NCBI GenBank assembly: GCA_025618425.1
Contig: CM046846.1
Coordinates: 25,706,727-25,770,726, forward strand
Source of the DNA: Heliocidaris tuberculata
Lineage: Eukaryota; Echinodermata; Echinoidea; Camarodonta; Echinometridae
DNA length: 64,000 bases
Reading direction: 5' to 3'
Shown here: piece by piece, positions 32,633-42,919 of the stretch
How positions within the stretch are numbered: the stretch's first letter is position 1
How the letters are laid out: each line of letters begins with the position of its first letter
Translations under genes and position numbers: made by a program
Notes under the pieces: generated by a model
Database searches by the model: none
What the model was told of the DNA's origin: nothing
What the model saw: only the letters and a program-made list of their open reading frames with translations

Positions 32633-33044
32633 TTTAAAGAGCAGGTTGAGTTCTGGTAAAGTGAACAATGTTTTGTGAGTTTTCTCTTTATCTTTTATGT
32701 CAATGCGCAAAGAAATGTCCCCTGAAAAGGAATGCTCTTAAAATGCAATAATATTCGAAATATGACTAGAATTTTTTAAAAAATATAATATGGACCAAAT
32801 TTCCATGACAGATGTGTATGTAGTCCCATACATATCACTTGCTGTGTGCCGTGCTTTTCAATATTTTTGATTTTCAGCAAGATTGAATTATTTTTTGAAT
32901 CATTTCGAGGATTCCAAAATCTCAGACGATACGCTAATTCTTATTTGATACGTAATAGTCAACCTTCTTTTCGAATTGCTTCCAGACAGTGTCATTCATT
33001 AGAGATGTACATGATGTAATGACGATATCAGTACTCTACTTTAA
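32633..33044 (+). mobile_element. TTAA-type MITE copy, diverged
   Basis: Begins TTTAAAGAGCAGGTTGAGTT and carries GAAATGTCCCCTGAAAAGGA, as in the family's other copies. Its right end is less certain. It lies just downstream of the last exon of LAPTM-like gene B. Confidence 0.7.
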
Positions 33045-33175
33045 CTGTGAGTCTATATAGGTCTATTTGAAATGCCACCCATCATTCTTTAATCGTATAA
33101 CCACAATTCTCTCCAGTTGACATTTCGACAACCATCCCTTTTTGTCTGGAGGTTGTTGTTCATGTGTTACCATGG

Positions 33176-33253
33176 TTACACCATATTATATGGTCGTCCA
33201 CGCCCATCTCGAAGCTCCTGGTATTGTGAGATTACGCAGAGAAGACACAAGAT
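33176..33253 (-). CDS. LAPTM-like gene B, exon 6 (terminal)
   Basis: 78 bp after the acceptor TTTTCTAG, phase 0: ILCLLCVISQYQELRDGRG then RPYNMV and TAA. It aligns with copy A exon 6. The match confirms the unusual GC donor of the preceding exon, because only that junction joins the frame. Confidence 0.85.
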   Translation of the reverse strand: MLCLLCVISQYQELRDGRGRPYNMV

Positions 33254-36200
33254 CTAGAAAAGGTAAAAATGATATAGCAGTTATTAGATGAGAAGACTCG
33301 ATACTGGACAACTAATACCTAGGACAAGTGCCATCACTATTGCCCTAACAACTGCATCCGAACAACTGCCTAATTCCATATTTTCCTATTGTAATATTAT
33401 TCGGACCAACCCCTGCAAATCACACTTTCAAAACCTTATGACACAACAAAAGATCAGAGTACATGTATTCGTAAACTGAGATGCATTTTCATTCTCTCAT
33501 ACTGGTCTTCTTTGGAATTCAGTGATGGAAACTTACAAGTGATTTTTATGATTAAATGTATGAAAAATAGTTTTTTTTTTAGCTGAATCTTAATAATATC
33601 AACTTTTTCTATTTCAAATCGAAAATCAATACGTACAATGATATTCGATTTTCCGGGCGAAATTATTGAATGCTTTATAAGCCCCTACAAAAACTAGCTT
33701 TCTTTGCAACGTTTTCTCACAAGGTTAAATCGTAATTATCATAATGTATTTTTGTCCTAATTGGCGCTTACGGCAAGGCTTTAGGCCATTTATACACGAT
33801 GGGTCATTTGCCTTGAGGTTGGACGGCGTCAGTGATAAGTGCGGCATTTCGTGCGTCACATGAGAGTAATATCGTTTAAAAGTGAATGCATGAAAATGCT
33901 TTTAAAGGGTAATCCAACCCAAGTAATAAGATGATTCGTGTGAAAGGGAAAAAAAATAAAACAAAAAGAATGGTGGAAATTTGAAAGAAATCGGGCAAGG
34001 AATATGGGAATATGAAAGTTATGGATGATTGAAAGATAACACCACTAAATCTATGCTAATTTCAAATTGGCAATTTGGAGGGTCGATTGCGATGTATTGT
34101 CGGTCAGTTCTCCCTTTTGTAGTACACTGAAATATCATTCATTTGCGGTTTCTCCAAAGATATTTTTCCCTCGGGGCAGTACTCAAAATATATTGTATAT
34201 AGCATATTGTTATAGGTCCTCATATAAGAAAAAGATCCTACTGGGTGTTACATTTTGAAGAAAAAAAAGAAGAAGATATTTCCGTCAGTTTGTGTGTTGG
34301 AGCAACATTACCGATTCGACCAATTTGAAATTCCCATTATGTATAGTGATTACAACTTTCTAAAATCATAACCTTCTTATTGTTTGTGACTTGTCCGGTT
34401 CAAACTTTCACCAACCTGCTTCGCAGATTTTTCCTCTTTCTTCCCTAACAACTGGCCATTGGATTTCCCTTCTTTAATGAATGACGAATGGGCTAATTGC
34501 CTTTGCAGGCTTGATAAGCGCACGTACTAACGCAGTCCAAATGACGGCTCTTCTTCAACGGGTATACTACGTTGAAGTCTGACCGCGTTATTAGGTAAGA
34601 ATACTTGCCTTTGGTGCCGTAACAACAAACCAGACGACGCACTGTGCGATGTCGATTCCATAATCCTCAACTTCTCCCATACCCTAGATTTTAAACAGAA
34701 AAAAAAAGAAGAAACAACTGTATGGATCTAGTTGATACCAAGATTTTGGCTCATGAAATGGAAATATGCATTACAGGCCTATATTGGGGAAGTCGGTACT
34801 GGAATAGATTTGGAAAAAGTCAATATGTATATTAATACCAACGCTACATCTTTACCTAAAATCAACATTATAATTAATTCAAGATGACATTATCATACGA
34901 TATGATATGAATATTTCTTTTACTATTACCAAATAGCTACACAGCTGCTTAACGACACTATGAATACCAAAATATCAAAATCAGTTATACTTATACAAAT
35001 AACAGTACCAGTACAAATATCAATATCAGTACCAATATACTGCCAATACCAATGCCAATACCAATCCTGATAGTAATTACAATTATAATTCCTAAGCCAA
35101 TACCAATACTTATACTAATATACCAATTTACACTTACCATACCCATGCCACTACCAATTCCAAACCTATTCCTATTCCAGTACCAACACCAACACTAGCA
35201 CCCATATCAATTTTAATACCCATAGCTGTAATATTATTACCAACAGCTGTTTAAAAGTAGTTCCAATATTAATACCAAAATCAATATCAAAATCAGGAAT
35301 ATGTAATGATACCAATACCAAGGTGCATCCACACCAAATACCAATACTAATTACCATGCAAATACCAATACCGATCGCAATGGCCATGCAAATACTAACA
35401 CCAATGCCAATACCAATACCACTACCACTACCGATACCCAATACCAATACCAATACCAATACCAATACCAATACCAATACCAATACCGATACCCAATACC
35501 AATACCATTACCAACACCAATACCAATACCAGTACCAATACCAATACCAATACCAATACCAATACCAATACCAATACCAATACCAGTACCAATACCAATA
35601 CCATAATGAAATGAAATATCAATGTCTATACATGTAACAAGTCACCCTCTTCCTTTCTTATTCATTCTTTTTCTATAATTGAGGGCTGCAAGTACATTAA
35701 AGATATACTGGAGTACTGGGGGTTTCGCAAAAATTCCCCAGTTTGTTTTTTCTTGGTTTGTATTTCACGTGAAAGTTCCTTTTATTTAACTAATAAAATG
35801 AACCTTATTCACCCCGAATGTGTCTGGTATATTTACAATTTCATTTTGAAATTTTTCGACTTTTTGACATCGCCCCACGTCAAAAAGTAACGGACTATTT
35901 TGAATGTTAAACATTGTTAAAGGAGAATGAAACCCTGGGGAAAAATCAATTTTAATGAAAAGAGAGGATAGAGAAAAGTAATTAAAAAAAAAAAGTTCCA
36001 TCAAAATCGGTTACGAAATGAGAAAGTTATGAAAGTCTGAAAATTCTCAGTTTACTTTCTATGGCGATCCTCAAATTGGCAATGTTTAACATTCAAAATA
36101 GTTCGTTACTTTTTGACGTGGGGCGACGTCAAAAAGTCGAAAAATTTCAAAATGAAATTATAAATATACGAGACACATTCGGGGTGAATAAGGCTCATTT

Positions 36201-37583
36201 TATTAGTTAAATAAACGGAACTTTCACGTGAAATACAAACCAAGAAAAAACATTCTCTTTCCATTAAAATGGATATTTCCCCAGGGTTTCATTCTCTCCT
36301 AATGTTTAGCTCCCTCTGAGGTCTTTGATATCCTATTCAGGGAAACCCGTGAAAATTTCTGATTTTTAGATCCTTAACAGAGATTTTTTAGATCTTGCAT
36401 AGATTTTTATACGGCCTATTCGAGGATTGGTTCTTCTTACGACAAAATCTTTTATTAAAAAACTGGCCGGTATTTTGTCACAGTCGATACTGAATTTCTC
36501 ATCTAAATTGACTCTCTGCAGGTGAAATATGAGTTATTATGCTGTCTAAGCATCAGATACTGAATGTTGATATATCTAGATACTTTGAATCATAGTTTTA
36601 CTCTGTGAAGCGCCCTTCGACCAGTACTCCAATATCTCTTTAAGCTAATAATACTATAGATGAATCCCTCATAATATCAAATTCATGTTTATTAAGCGTT
36701 CAGCGTGTAACTTATCTATTTGTATTTTCTGTGGAAACGTATCAACTTCACACTACTTTCAAAAGAAGATACAGAAATCAATAGATCAAACCAAATCAAA
36801 CTGAGATCAAGTACTGGTACTTATATCAGAATCGGAATAAAAATAATGGAATAATAATGATTACCATGAAGACAAACACGATGATCCAAGAGATAAGCTG
36901 GCATACGATGAGCAATGGGATCGCAACCATGTATGGTATCAACATACACTTTGAGTTCTGCAACGTCGAAACAACGTGATAAAAAAAAACACATAAAGCA
37001 AATAGATTTCTTTAAAAATATCAGTGAAATCAAAACTGTTAGTTTGTTGCATACTTGGAATGAAGACGAGTTTTCTCTTAGAATAGCTTTCAAATTACTA
37101 TACTTTGAAATGAAAGTGAAAATACAAATTTAGTTTTGTAGCAGCCGTATTAGAGAGCGCTTTATTGAATTTCACAGGTAACACTATAATGGAAAGACAT
37201 TTTAAAAATCTGAATCAATAACTTGAAAGTGTTAGATCTATAAATGTAGACATTCGAACATACATGCCTGAAAGTGAAAAATAAAAATTAGTTTTGCAGC
37301 AGCTCTATTATTTTTCACAGGCCACAAGATAATGGAAATAATTTTTGTATCACATGAATTTATAACTTTATAGTGTTTGCTCTATAGACTTTCGAACACA
37401 TCATGCCTTACATTGTTTAGCACCAACTTCAGATTGTCTTTAATTTCTCCCTCTTACCTTCTATCATTCTCCATCCCTTTCCCTTTCTCTTTCTCTCTCT
37501 CTCTCTCTCTTTATTCATACATCTGTCTGTCCGTTTGTATGTATGGCTGTATTAATACCTGTTTGCCTCCCCTACCTTTTCTG

Positions 37584-37614
<31 letters not shown>

Positions 37615-37768
37615 GTCTCTCTCTCTCTAACAACCTCTCTTTCTTGCCCCGACCCATCTCACATCCTCCTTCCGTCCCTTCTCCCCATCCTTCGCACATT
37701 CTTTCTCCCTCTTGTTACCGTTCTCATCACACCATCATTACTACCATACCCCCTTCCCTCTCCCTCTC

Positions 37769-37810
<42 letters not shown>

Positions 37811-39376
37811 CGTTTCTCCCGCGCTCCCCCTCTCCCTCCTTTCTCTCTCACTCTCTCTCCTCTCTCTCTCTCTATCTGTCTTTCTCTCTCTCTTTCCTTT
37901 CTTTCTTCACTGCGTCTCTATCTCTCTCTCTCCATCCATCTCCTTTTAACATACTTTAGACACGCCCACCCATTCCATATCTCCTCTCCCTTTCTCTCTC
38001 TTTCTCTCTCCCTCTCTCCTCTCTCTCTCTCTCTCTCTCTCAGATACCATCACCACCATACCTCCTATCACTCACTCTTTTCCATCCTTTCTCCATACTG
38101 TCTCCCTCTCCTCTACCTCTCCTCAATCTCCCCTTCACATACCTTAGACACGCCCACCAGCAGGATAATGGATGCGATGAATAAAAACGTGAGAACAACG
38201 ATGTCAATGCCATATGCAGCATAGAGACCTTTCCTTGCTGCTCCTTTGAGTAAATACAATAAAAAAGGGAACAATTGAAACCATACTCATAACCAAAAAC
38301 GACATACAATTGATCAATTCTACCATGGCTGGTGTCAATATTGTATTGTATTGAAGTGTGTCAAATCAAATGAGAGGATTTACAGTGTTGTATTTTATCG
38401 GTCAAAATGAAACAACTTAATGGATGCTCTTCACTGTCTAGTAGGGGAGCGTTTATAGCTCCATTTTCAGGCCAGAATCAACGTTTTCCTGCACGTTTAG
38501 CTCAAAACGCAGTTGCATCCGGAGCGTTGTGTCAAAACACAGTTACAGCATTCACAAAAAGGTAGAGCCCTATCTGCGTGGAGAAAAGAGCTATAAAAAG
38601 GTACACAGCGTTTCAAAATTGTGTTTCAGAACTGTGTTTCAGAATGCTGATTCTGGCTTCGCAATGGAGCTAGAAACGCACCCTAAACCAAGTCAGCACA
38701 AAACCAGATATTCTAGGGGTTTCCAACCAAAAGTGGTGCCAAGGTAGATTCCCAGAAACTTTAAATTGCGGACAAATTATCTCATATTTCATGTCATATG
38801 ACTGAAGGGTTTACTGTGGTAAACCTCGTGTATTCATATTTCTATTTTCAACACAACTGAAACTATATATCTATGATCTGGGCCCCGTCTTATAAAAGAG
38901 GTGCGATTGATTACAAATAATTTGCAATTGATATCAATCGCATCTCCTATCTCTTTGTACAGAGTTGCGATTGATATCAATTGCAAATTTTTTATATTCT
39001 GCTGAAAGTAATATTCCTATTTGCAATGCTGCATAATCATTCAAAGGTCTAAAATTGAAGTCCTTTACTTGAAGAGATAGGTTGCTACCTGTTTACGATA
39101 CTGTGCACGCAAGATCGAATTTATGTCTGTATTGGATATTTGAGGAAAAACAGCCTTCACAACGCCAATGTAAAAATCTTTATATGATCATGATTATTAT
39201 GATTGTGATCATGATTATTATTATTATTATGATTATGATGATGATGATGATGATGATGATTATTATAATTGTTATTATTATTATATTGTTGTTATTATTA
39301 TCATCATTATTATTGTTATCATTATTATTAATTTAATTATCATTATTCCATTATTATTATTATCATTATTATTACT

Positions 39377-39441
<65 letters not shown>

Positions 39442-40373
39442 CATTATTACATTGTTGATGTTATTATTATCATTATTATCATTATTATTGTTATTATCAA
39501 TTTCTTTATTAATGTTGTTGTTGTCATTATCACTATTATTTTTAGAAGTAGTAGTAGTAGTAGTTATTATTTCTATCATCATCATTATTATCATAATTAT
39601 TATTATAACTATCATTATTAAAATTATTTCCACCTTTAGAGTGGTTTTCATTTACCATTGATCAAGGAAGGGTTTGTTGGGGCAACAGTTATTAGTTCGC
39701 ACATTGAACACGCACCAGTATAGGAGGACATCTCGACGTATTCCACAAATTCCCATAGCAGTACAGCCACGCTTACCAAGCAGTAGAGCTAGAAATAAAT
39801 TCAGAAGCAAAGAAAAATACTAATAGATTTTTAAAAAATAATAACTCTTCTACTGGAGCAAACAATGGATAAATACTTTGCAGTAGTTCAGTCAGACCCA
39901 ACTTCGGAAAACCAAGCACAGGTATATACTCCGAAAACGGCGTAACGCAGTGTGTACAAAAGGCATGGGGTAAAGCTTGCAAAGTCGACCTGGGCTCTCT
40001 TCTATAAAAAGTTGCGATTAAACGCAAATCAAAAAATTAAACGCAAGTCCCAAATACGCGATCTTGATTGATTGAAAATCAATAATGAATAATTTCTTTT
40101 TAATATTGAATTTTCGTGGAAAATAAATCATCAAAACTTAAAAAAAATATTGGTATGCCTGGAAAGCCCTATCATCCCTCGACAACTTTGCTACATAATG
40201 TTGTTTTCCTCATCTAACCTGTAAACAGCTACATCGATTCTAAATCAGTTACTCCACTATGCACATGCAAAAAAACGGTGAACCAGGAAATACCGTGGCA
40301 CGGGGGGGGGGGGGGGGGGGTACCTGTGTGGCATACATTTATAAAGAGTTAAACGCATCTTTTTACGCAAGAG

Positions 40374-40414
<41 letters not shown>

Positions 40415-42214
40415 GAATTTGTTTATTTCAAATGTTTGTCATTTGAAAGTTATATCATGTGATGAATCATTCAAGGACATTGAAGTTAATTGTGACGGAG
40501 CATTTACCCGTGCTCGGTTTTTCAAAGTTGGGTCTGACTGTAGCTTCAACCAGTTCTTAAGGAATTCTGTTACAAGTTTTCAAATAACTCTGATACAATA
40601 TAAGCAAATAAATAAATAAATAAATAAATAAATAAAGTACTTAGAGGCAGTTTCAACCAGTTCCTAATCACTTCTGCTATGAGAGCAAATTTCATTTTAA
40701 ACAGAATGAGTGATTAAATCTATGCGATAACGTGTCATGCCATCCTTTACTCGAATCTAGTGTTGGAGTGGGTCATTCTCATCGTCTTGAAAGATGGATT
40801 CTGCTTCAATTTGGTCGTTTCAAGATGAAGGTCCATTTTTCTCGAAAGAGGCCGAATTACGGCCTGGTTTAAATTAGGGTGCGTTTATAGCTCACTCACA
40901 GAGGAATAGGGCAGACGTGAAGAACTAGACAACAGAGTGAGGTGGATACAATGTGAGAGGATGGTAAATGGCAAATAAACCCTTTCTATCCAGTTATTCT
41001 ACACTATTTAGGAGATACTATCTATCGAATCTATTCATCCCGTCGAGATAAATTGTATCTAAACTCCCCCCCCCCCCCCCCCCCACTTGTCGCATATTGT
41101 TATATCGTTCACAATAATTTCTATAGGATCACGCTCTTATTATTGATTTAGATCTTTGAAAAGCAATGAAAAGCTCGTCATTTTCAAAGAAATCGGTTCG
41201 GGTAATCCAAACTAAATCCATCCTATCTTCGAAAATTAAACATGAATTACATGTGGACGTATGAATGGGTTACGTACCAATAATAAGTATGAGGGGAAAC
41301 TACCAACAAGCAAACAGTGCCTGCATCCAAAACACGATCAGTACACGGATTTGTCTGAAGTATTTGTGTGCCTATATCAGTCATGTATCATGTGTATAGA
41401 CGGGTATTTTGTTCAAGATCCAAGAGATCTCATAATTTTAGTCTCTTGTAAAATTAGTGAGTTTGAAAAACATAGAGATAAACAACAAAATGCTCTGAAA
41501 AGAATATGTTCAAGGATCACACGCGGGGCTTCCTTCGGCAGCGTATATCTACCCCCCCCCCCCCACCCCCACCCCCGTAAATTTGGATAAGCCAGTGACT
41601 GCACGATTCATGTTAAAGGCTCTTGACTCTCATCCGAGAAGTCCTGGACTCGATCCTCGCTCAGTGCTTATAACCAAGGTGGTTTTATCCAAATTTGTCC
41701 CTCTCGACCCACATGTATTAAATGGGTGCCTGGCAATGCTGGGGTAATAATAATAATAACAGGGAACTCGGGAGGAGTAGTATTGATACTAAGGCTACCC
41801 CATGTGAATAAAACCAAATTATTATCAATCATGATCATTTTGCCATCCAGTACTTACAGCTCAAATCAATAACGCACATTTACATTGCTATTTGGACAGT
41901 AATGGACTATGGTTTTCTTTGAAGTAGACCCTATTCATGTCTTATGCACAAATCAAAAAATCCCATTGACCTAACATATACTTGTTAAATTTGGTATCGA
42001 CAGGGTTAAGACGGGGTAATTCATAGTCTAGCCTGACCCCATTCTGAACCCTGTCACTCAAAACAAGAAGTTCCGCAAGCAACTTAACCTCTGAACTTGA
42101 CCAAAAGTTTAAAAAAGTGTAGGACACTAGTTCACTCACCAGTGAATAGACACCGCTTGCAATGGAGCCACTCCTGACGTTGTCAAAACAACAGCATCTT
42201 TTTAAGATCGCCAT
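33176..42214 (-). CDS. LAPTM-like four-pass membrane protein, copy B (complete, spliced)
   Basis: Six exons on the minus strand: 42214-42140, 39788-39656, 38243-38143, 36957-36865, 34683-34609 and 33253-33176. They join into a 184-residue frame with a start and stop codon. Introns are GT-AG except the fifth, which has a GC donor with the consensus AAG/GCAAGT. The N-terminus MAILKRCCCF...SGSIAS resembles LAPTM4/5 proteins. Four hydrophobic helices are visible (about residues 15-40, 80-101, 108-133 and 144-169), with a luminal loop containing four residues of CSMC type. The tail carries SQYQEL and ends PYNMV; both YQEL and YNMV fit the tyrosine-based YxxPhi sorting signal used for lysosomal delivery. 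LAPTM proteins regulate endolysosomal trafficking and small-molecule transport; applying that here is inference. It is the paralogue of copy A 8 kb downstream. Confidence 0.82.
33905..34475. mobile_element. Foldback-like repeat related to family F3
   Basis: Contains TTTCAAATTGGCAATTTGGA on the left and ACCAATTTGAAATTCCCAT on the right, partly inverted, and the AATTGGCAAT motif shared with family F3. The boundaries are approximate. Confidence 0.5.
34609..34683 (-). CDS. LAPTM-like gene B, exon 5, GC donor
   Basis: 75 bp, phase 0-0: GMGEVEDYGIDIAQCVVWFV then VTAPK. The acceptor is AAAATCTAG. The downstream boundary reads AAG/GCAAGT, the classic GC-AG donor consensus. Reading through instead would stop after six codons. 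It aligns with copy A exon 5 at VVW. Confidence 0.8.
35410..35607. repeat. (CCAATA)n hexanucleotide minisatellite
   Basis: CCAATA units almost perfect from about 35440, with a degenerate zone of the same unit extending left to about 34990. Poly-Val/Leu and poly-Gln/Tyr frames on the two strands are artefacts. It lies in intron 4 of gene B. Confidence 0.95.
35746..36302. mobile_element. Rearranged family F3 foldback with a displaced 165-bp inverted arm
   Basis: A family F3 end (TTAAAGGAGAATGAAACCCT) starts at 35917 and its partner (AGGGTTTCATTCTCTCCTAA) ends at 36302. A 165-bp sequence just outside the element (35746-35915, with CGCCCCACGTCAAAAAGTAA) reappears inverted inside it (36087-36248). 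The normal F3 right half is mostly missing. Confidence 0.8.
36865..36957 (-). CDS. LAPTM-like gene B, exon 4
   Basis: 93 bp, phase 0-0, acceptor GACGTTGCAG and donor GTAATC. It codes for 31 residues starting NSKCMLIPYMVAIPLLIVCQ, the third helix. It has the same length and register as copy A exon 4. Confidence 0.88.
37480..38045. repeat. (CT)n polypyrimidine tract
   Basis: More than 500 bp of CT-dominated sequence in gene B intron 3. It is open in several frames as Ser/Leu-rich products, which are artefacts. On the transcribed strand it is a GA-rich polypurine tract. Confidence 0.93.
38143..38243 (-). CDS. LAPTM-like gene B, exon 3
   Basis: Entered in phase 1 and left in phase 0 at AAG/GTATGT. 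It codes for GLYAAYGIDIVVLTFLFIAS followed by IILLVGVSK, the second helix. Two acceptors fit the phase (exon starting at 38243 or 38237), which would change the loop by two residues. It aligns over 28 residues with copy A exon 3. Confidence 0.85.
39180..39645. repeat. (ATT)n/(ATG)n trinucleotide tract
   Basis: Some 450 bp of ATT, ATC and ATG triplets with a short (AGT) island. It lies within 15 bp of the 3' boundary of gene B exon 2. Ile- and Asn-rich frames are artefacts. Confidence 0.95.
39656..39788 (-). CDS. LAPTM-like gene B, exon 2
   Basis: 133 bp, phase 0 in (acceptor TTATTTCTAG) and phase 1 out (donor GTAAAT). It codes for LYCLVSVAVLLWEFVEYVEM and then a luminal loop ending TNPSLIN plus a split Gly. 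This completes the first helix that starts in exon 1. The equivalent helix part is missing from my model of copy A. Confidence 0.85.
40303..40411. repeat. Poly-G run and (TA)n array
   Basis: A run of 18 Gs at 40303-40320 and a TA array at 40378-40411, in gene B intron 1. Confidence 0.9.
41586..41820 (+). mobile_element. tRNA-derived SINE-like repeat
   Basis: GTTAAAGGCTCTTGACTCTC is followed at tRNA spacing by a B-box-like GGACTCGATCC, then a non-tRNA body and a (TAA)n tract at about 41746-41759. This layout fits a tRNA-derived SINE. It lies in gene B intron 1. The first box is weak. Confidence 0.55.
42140..42214 (-). CDS. LAPTM-like gene B, exon 1
   Basis: 75 bp, ATG to donor GTGAGT: MAILKRCCCFDNVRSGSIAS plus GVYSL. 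It has the same length and phase as copy A exon 1. The CCCF cluster and the RSG/SIAS start of helix 1 recall the LAPTM4 N-terminus (CCxCC...RTG). Confidence 0.88.
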
Positions 42215-42888
42215 GGTGTAGGTACAGTTTTCTTGCTTGTAGATCTTCTTGCCGGGATGAATTTGCAACTAAGTCCGTAGCTGAAACTGGAGTACACTTG
42301 TTTTTACAGTTTTATTTGTGTCAGGACAAGAGAAGATATATTTAGTGGATTGTCCGTGGCTAAAGATCAACCGCGGCAAGCTCTTTTTGACAGAAACGCT
42401 GTTGTGATTCACTGGAGCAAACGCGAATACATTCCTCTCATTGTGCCGTCAACCCGAACTGGAGTGACACTGGTTTTAAATCCCTCAAAAAAGGAGGGAA
42501 AAAAAAAAGAAAAGGGAAAAGTACTCAAATTTATGAATAACGTGCCCTACAGCGAAAGGAGCATTACTGTAAAAACCTCCCACCTGGAACGTAGATGGCG
42601 CATAGATAAATCTCTTGGGACCCCCCATTTAATAAGTTTACGTTTGATTAGCCCCTACCACCACCCCCTCCTTTTGGGCATATTGACAGAAGAGGATAAT
42701 AGTTTTAATAAAGACCAGTTAGCAAAATCAACATTATTTATGCATTTGCTCCCACTTTTATTTTTCATTCAAAATTTGATACACTGTAACAATTTTTTCC
42801 CCAGGAATTAGTAATTAATTAAAAGCAATTATGGAAAGCAAAAAGTACACTGCACCAGAAATCGTTTTTAAAGGAAACATCGCACTTC

Positions 42889-42919
<31 letters not shown>

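Noticed and set aside
35172..35637. Poly-Val/Leu and poly-Gln/Tyr frames
   Set aside because: They are translations of the CCAATA minisatellite.
37377..38224. Ser/Leu-rich frames of up to 190 codons
   Set aside because: They are the translation of a (CT)n tract in gene B intron 3. The true exon 3 lies at 38243-38143 on the other strand.
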